A stretch of 64,000 bases of DNA from Linepithema humile (Eukaryota; Arthropoda; Insecta; Hymenoptera; Formicidae). Under the pieces are notes generated by a model, which was given only the letters and a program-made list of their open reading frames with translations, searched no databases and was not told the DNA's origin. The translations under genes and the position numbers were made by a program. Within the stretch, counting starts at the first letter, position 1. Every line of letters starts with the position of its first letter. The DNA is taken from positions 8,804,001-8,868,000 of the forward strand of contig NC_090133.1 of NCBI RefSeq assembly GCF_040581485.1. The letters are read 5' to 3'. Positions 63,805 to 64,000 of the stretch are shown piece after piece.

Positions 63805-63938
63805 GTAAGTTTTATTGATATTAATATTGTTTATTATTAATTTTTTTTTTTTTTTTTTTGAGTGTCAATACTTACATAATAAGATCAATAAAAATCGAAT
63901 AATTAAATGTTTTAATTACTTTTTTTTATTTTTAATAG
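63805..63938 (+). other. possible 3' UTR intron of the zinc-finger gene
   Basis: A perfect donor GCG|GTAAGT starts 10 nt after the stop codon, and TTTTTAATAG|ATG at 63,938 is a good acceptor. This suggests a short intron in the 3' UTR, or an alternative splice to further exons beyond the window. Confidence 0.4.
63841..63859. repeat. poly(T) tract
   Basis: Nineteen T residues inside the proposed short intron. Confidence 0.95.
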
Positions 63939-64000
63939 ATGTATCTATACTTTTGACAATGGAGATGATGATAGTCGAATTGAGACCGAGCCACAAACAA

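Noticed and set aside
1..64000. CRISPR arrays, bacterial operons or viral genes
   Set aside because: No regularly spaced repeats and no such genes; spliced insect genes occupy the window.

Overview
This window is insect nuclear DNA. It is AT-rich with GC/CpG-richer islands, has intron-split genes with GT-AG splice sites, and carries a Tc1/mariner element and several small inverted-repeat elements. The protein content fits a hymenopteran, and an ant is plausible, but I cannot confirm the species from sequence alone. All gene models below come from reading splice sites and frames by eye, without transcripts.

Layout. (1) About 1-18,250: gene-poor. I find no coding exon I can defend, only microsatellites, GC-richer islands, a diverged local duplication, and a few strong splice-donor words on the minus strand that may mark non-coding first exons of a gene lying to the left. 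(2) About 18,250-25,700, minus strand: a doublecortin-like kinase gene (two DCX domains, then a CaMK-type Ser/Thr kinase). It has five coding exons, counting a large last exon that adds a 518-residue Ser/Asn/Lys-rich tail, and a probable non-coding first exon. One short intron is almost filled by a dead DD34D mariner copy, and the first intron holds a ~190 bp hairpin element. (3) About 26,470-58,856, plus strand: a complete crumbs (crb) gene. Twenty-one coding exons join in frame to 2,289 residues: signal peptide, laminin-G and EGF-like repeats, transmembrane helix, and a 37-residue cytoplasmic tail ending in the PDZ ligand ERLI. Its first coding exon gives only eight residues and lies 16 kb upstream of exon 2. 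(4) About 58,857-62,320: crb 3' UTR and intergenic DNA. (5) 62,322-62,470: a hairpin MITE, followed by an intronless 402-codon gene (62,586-63,794) for an unfamiliar protein with six zinc-finger-like CxxC...H..H units arranged as two copies of a three-finger module.

Relationships. DCLK and crb are head-to-head, with their presumed 5' ends about 0.8-1 kb apart, so they may share regulatory DNA. Crumbs organises apical polarity and DCLK-type proteins bind microtubules, but the sequence gives no direct functional link. The repeated-finger gene at the right edge is the least familiar item and, with the exceptional DCLK tail, the best candidate for something undescribed.
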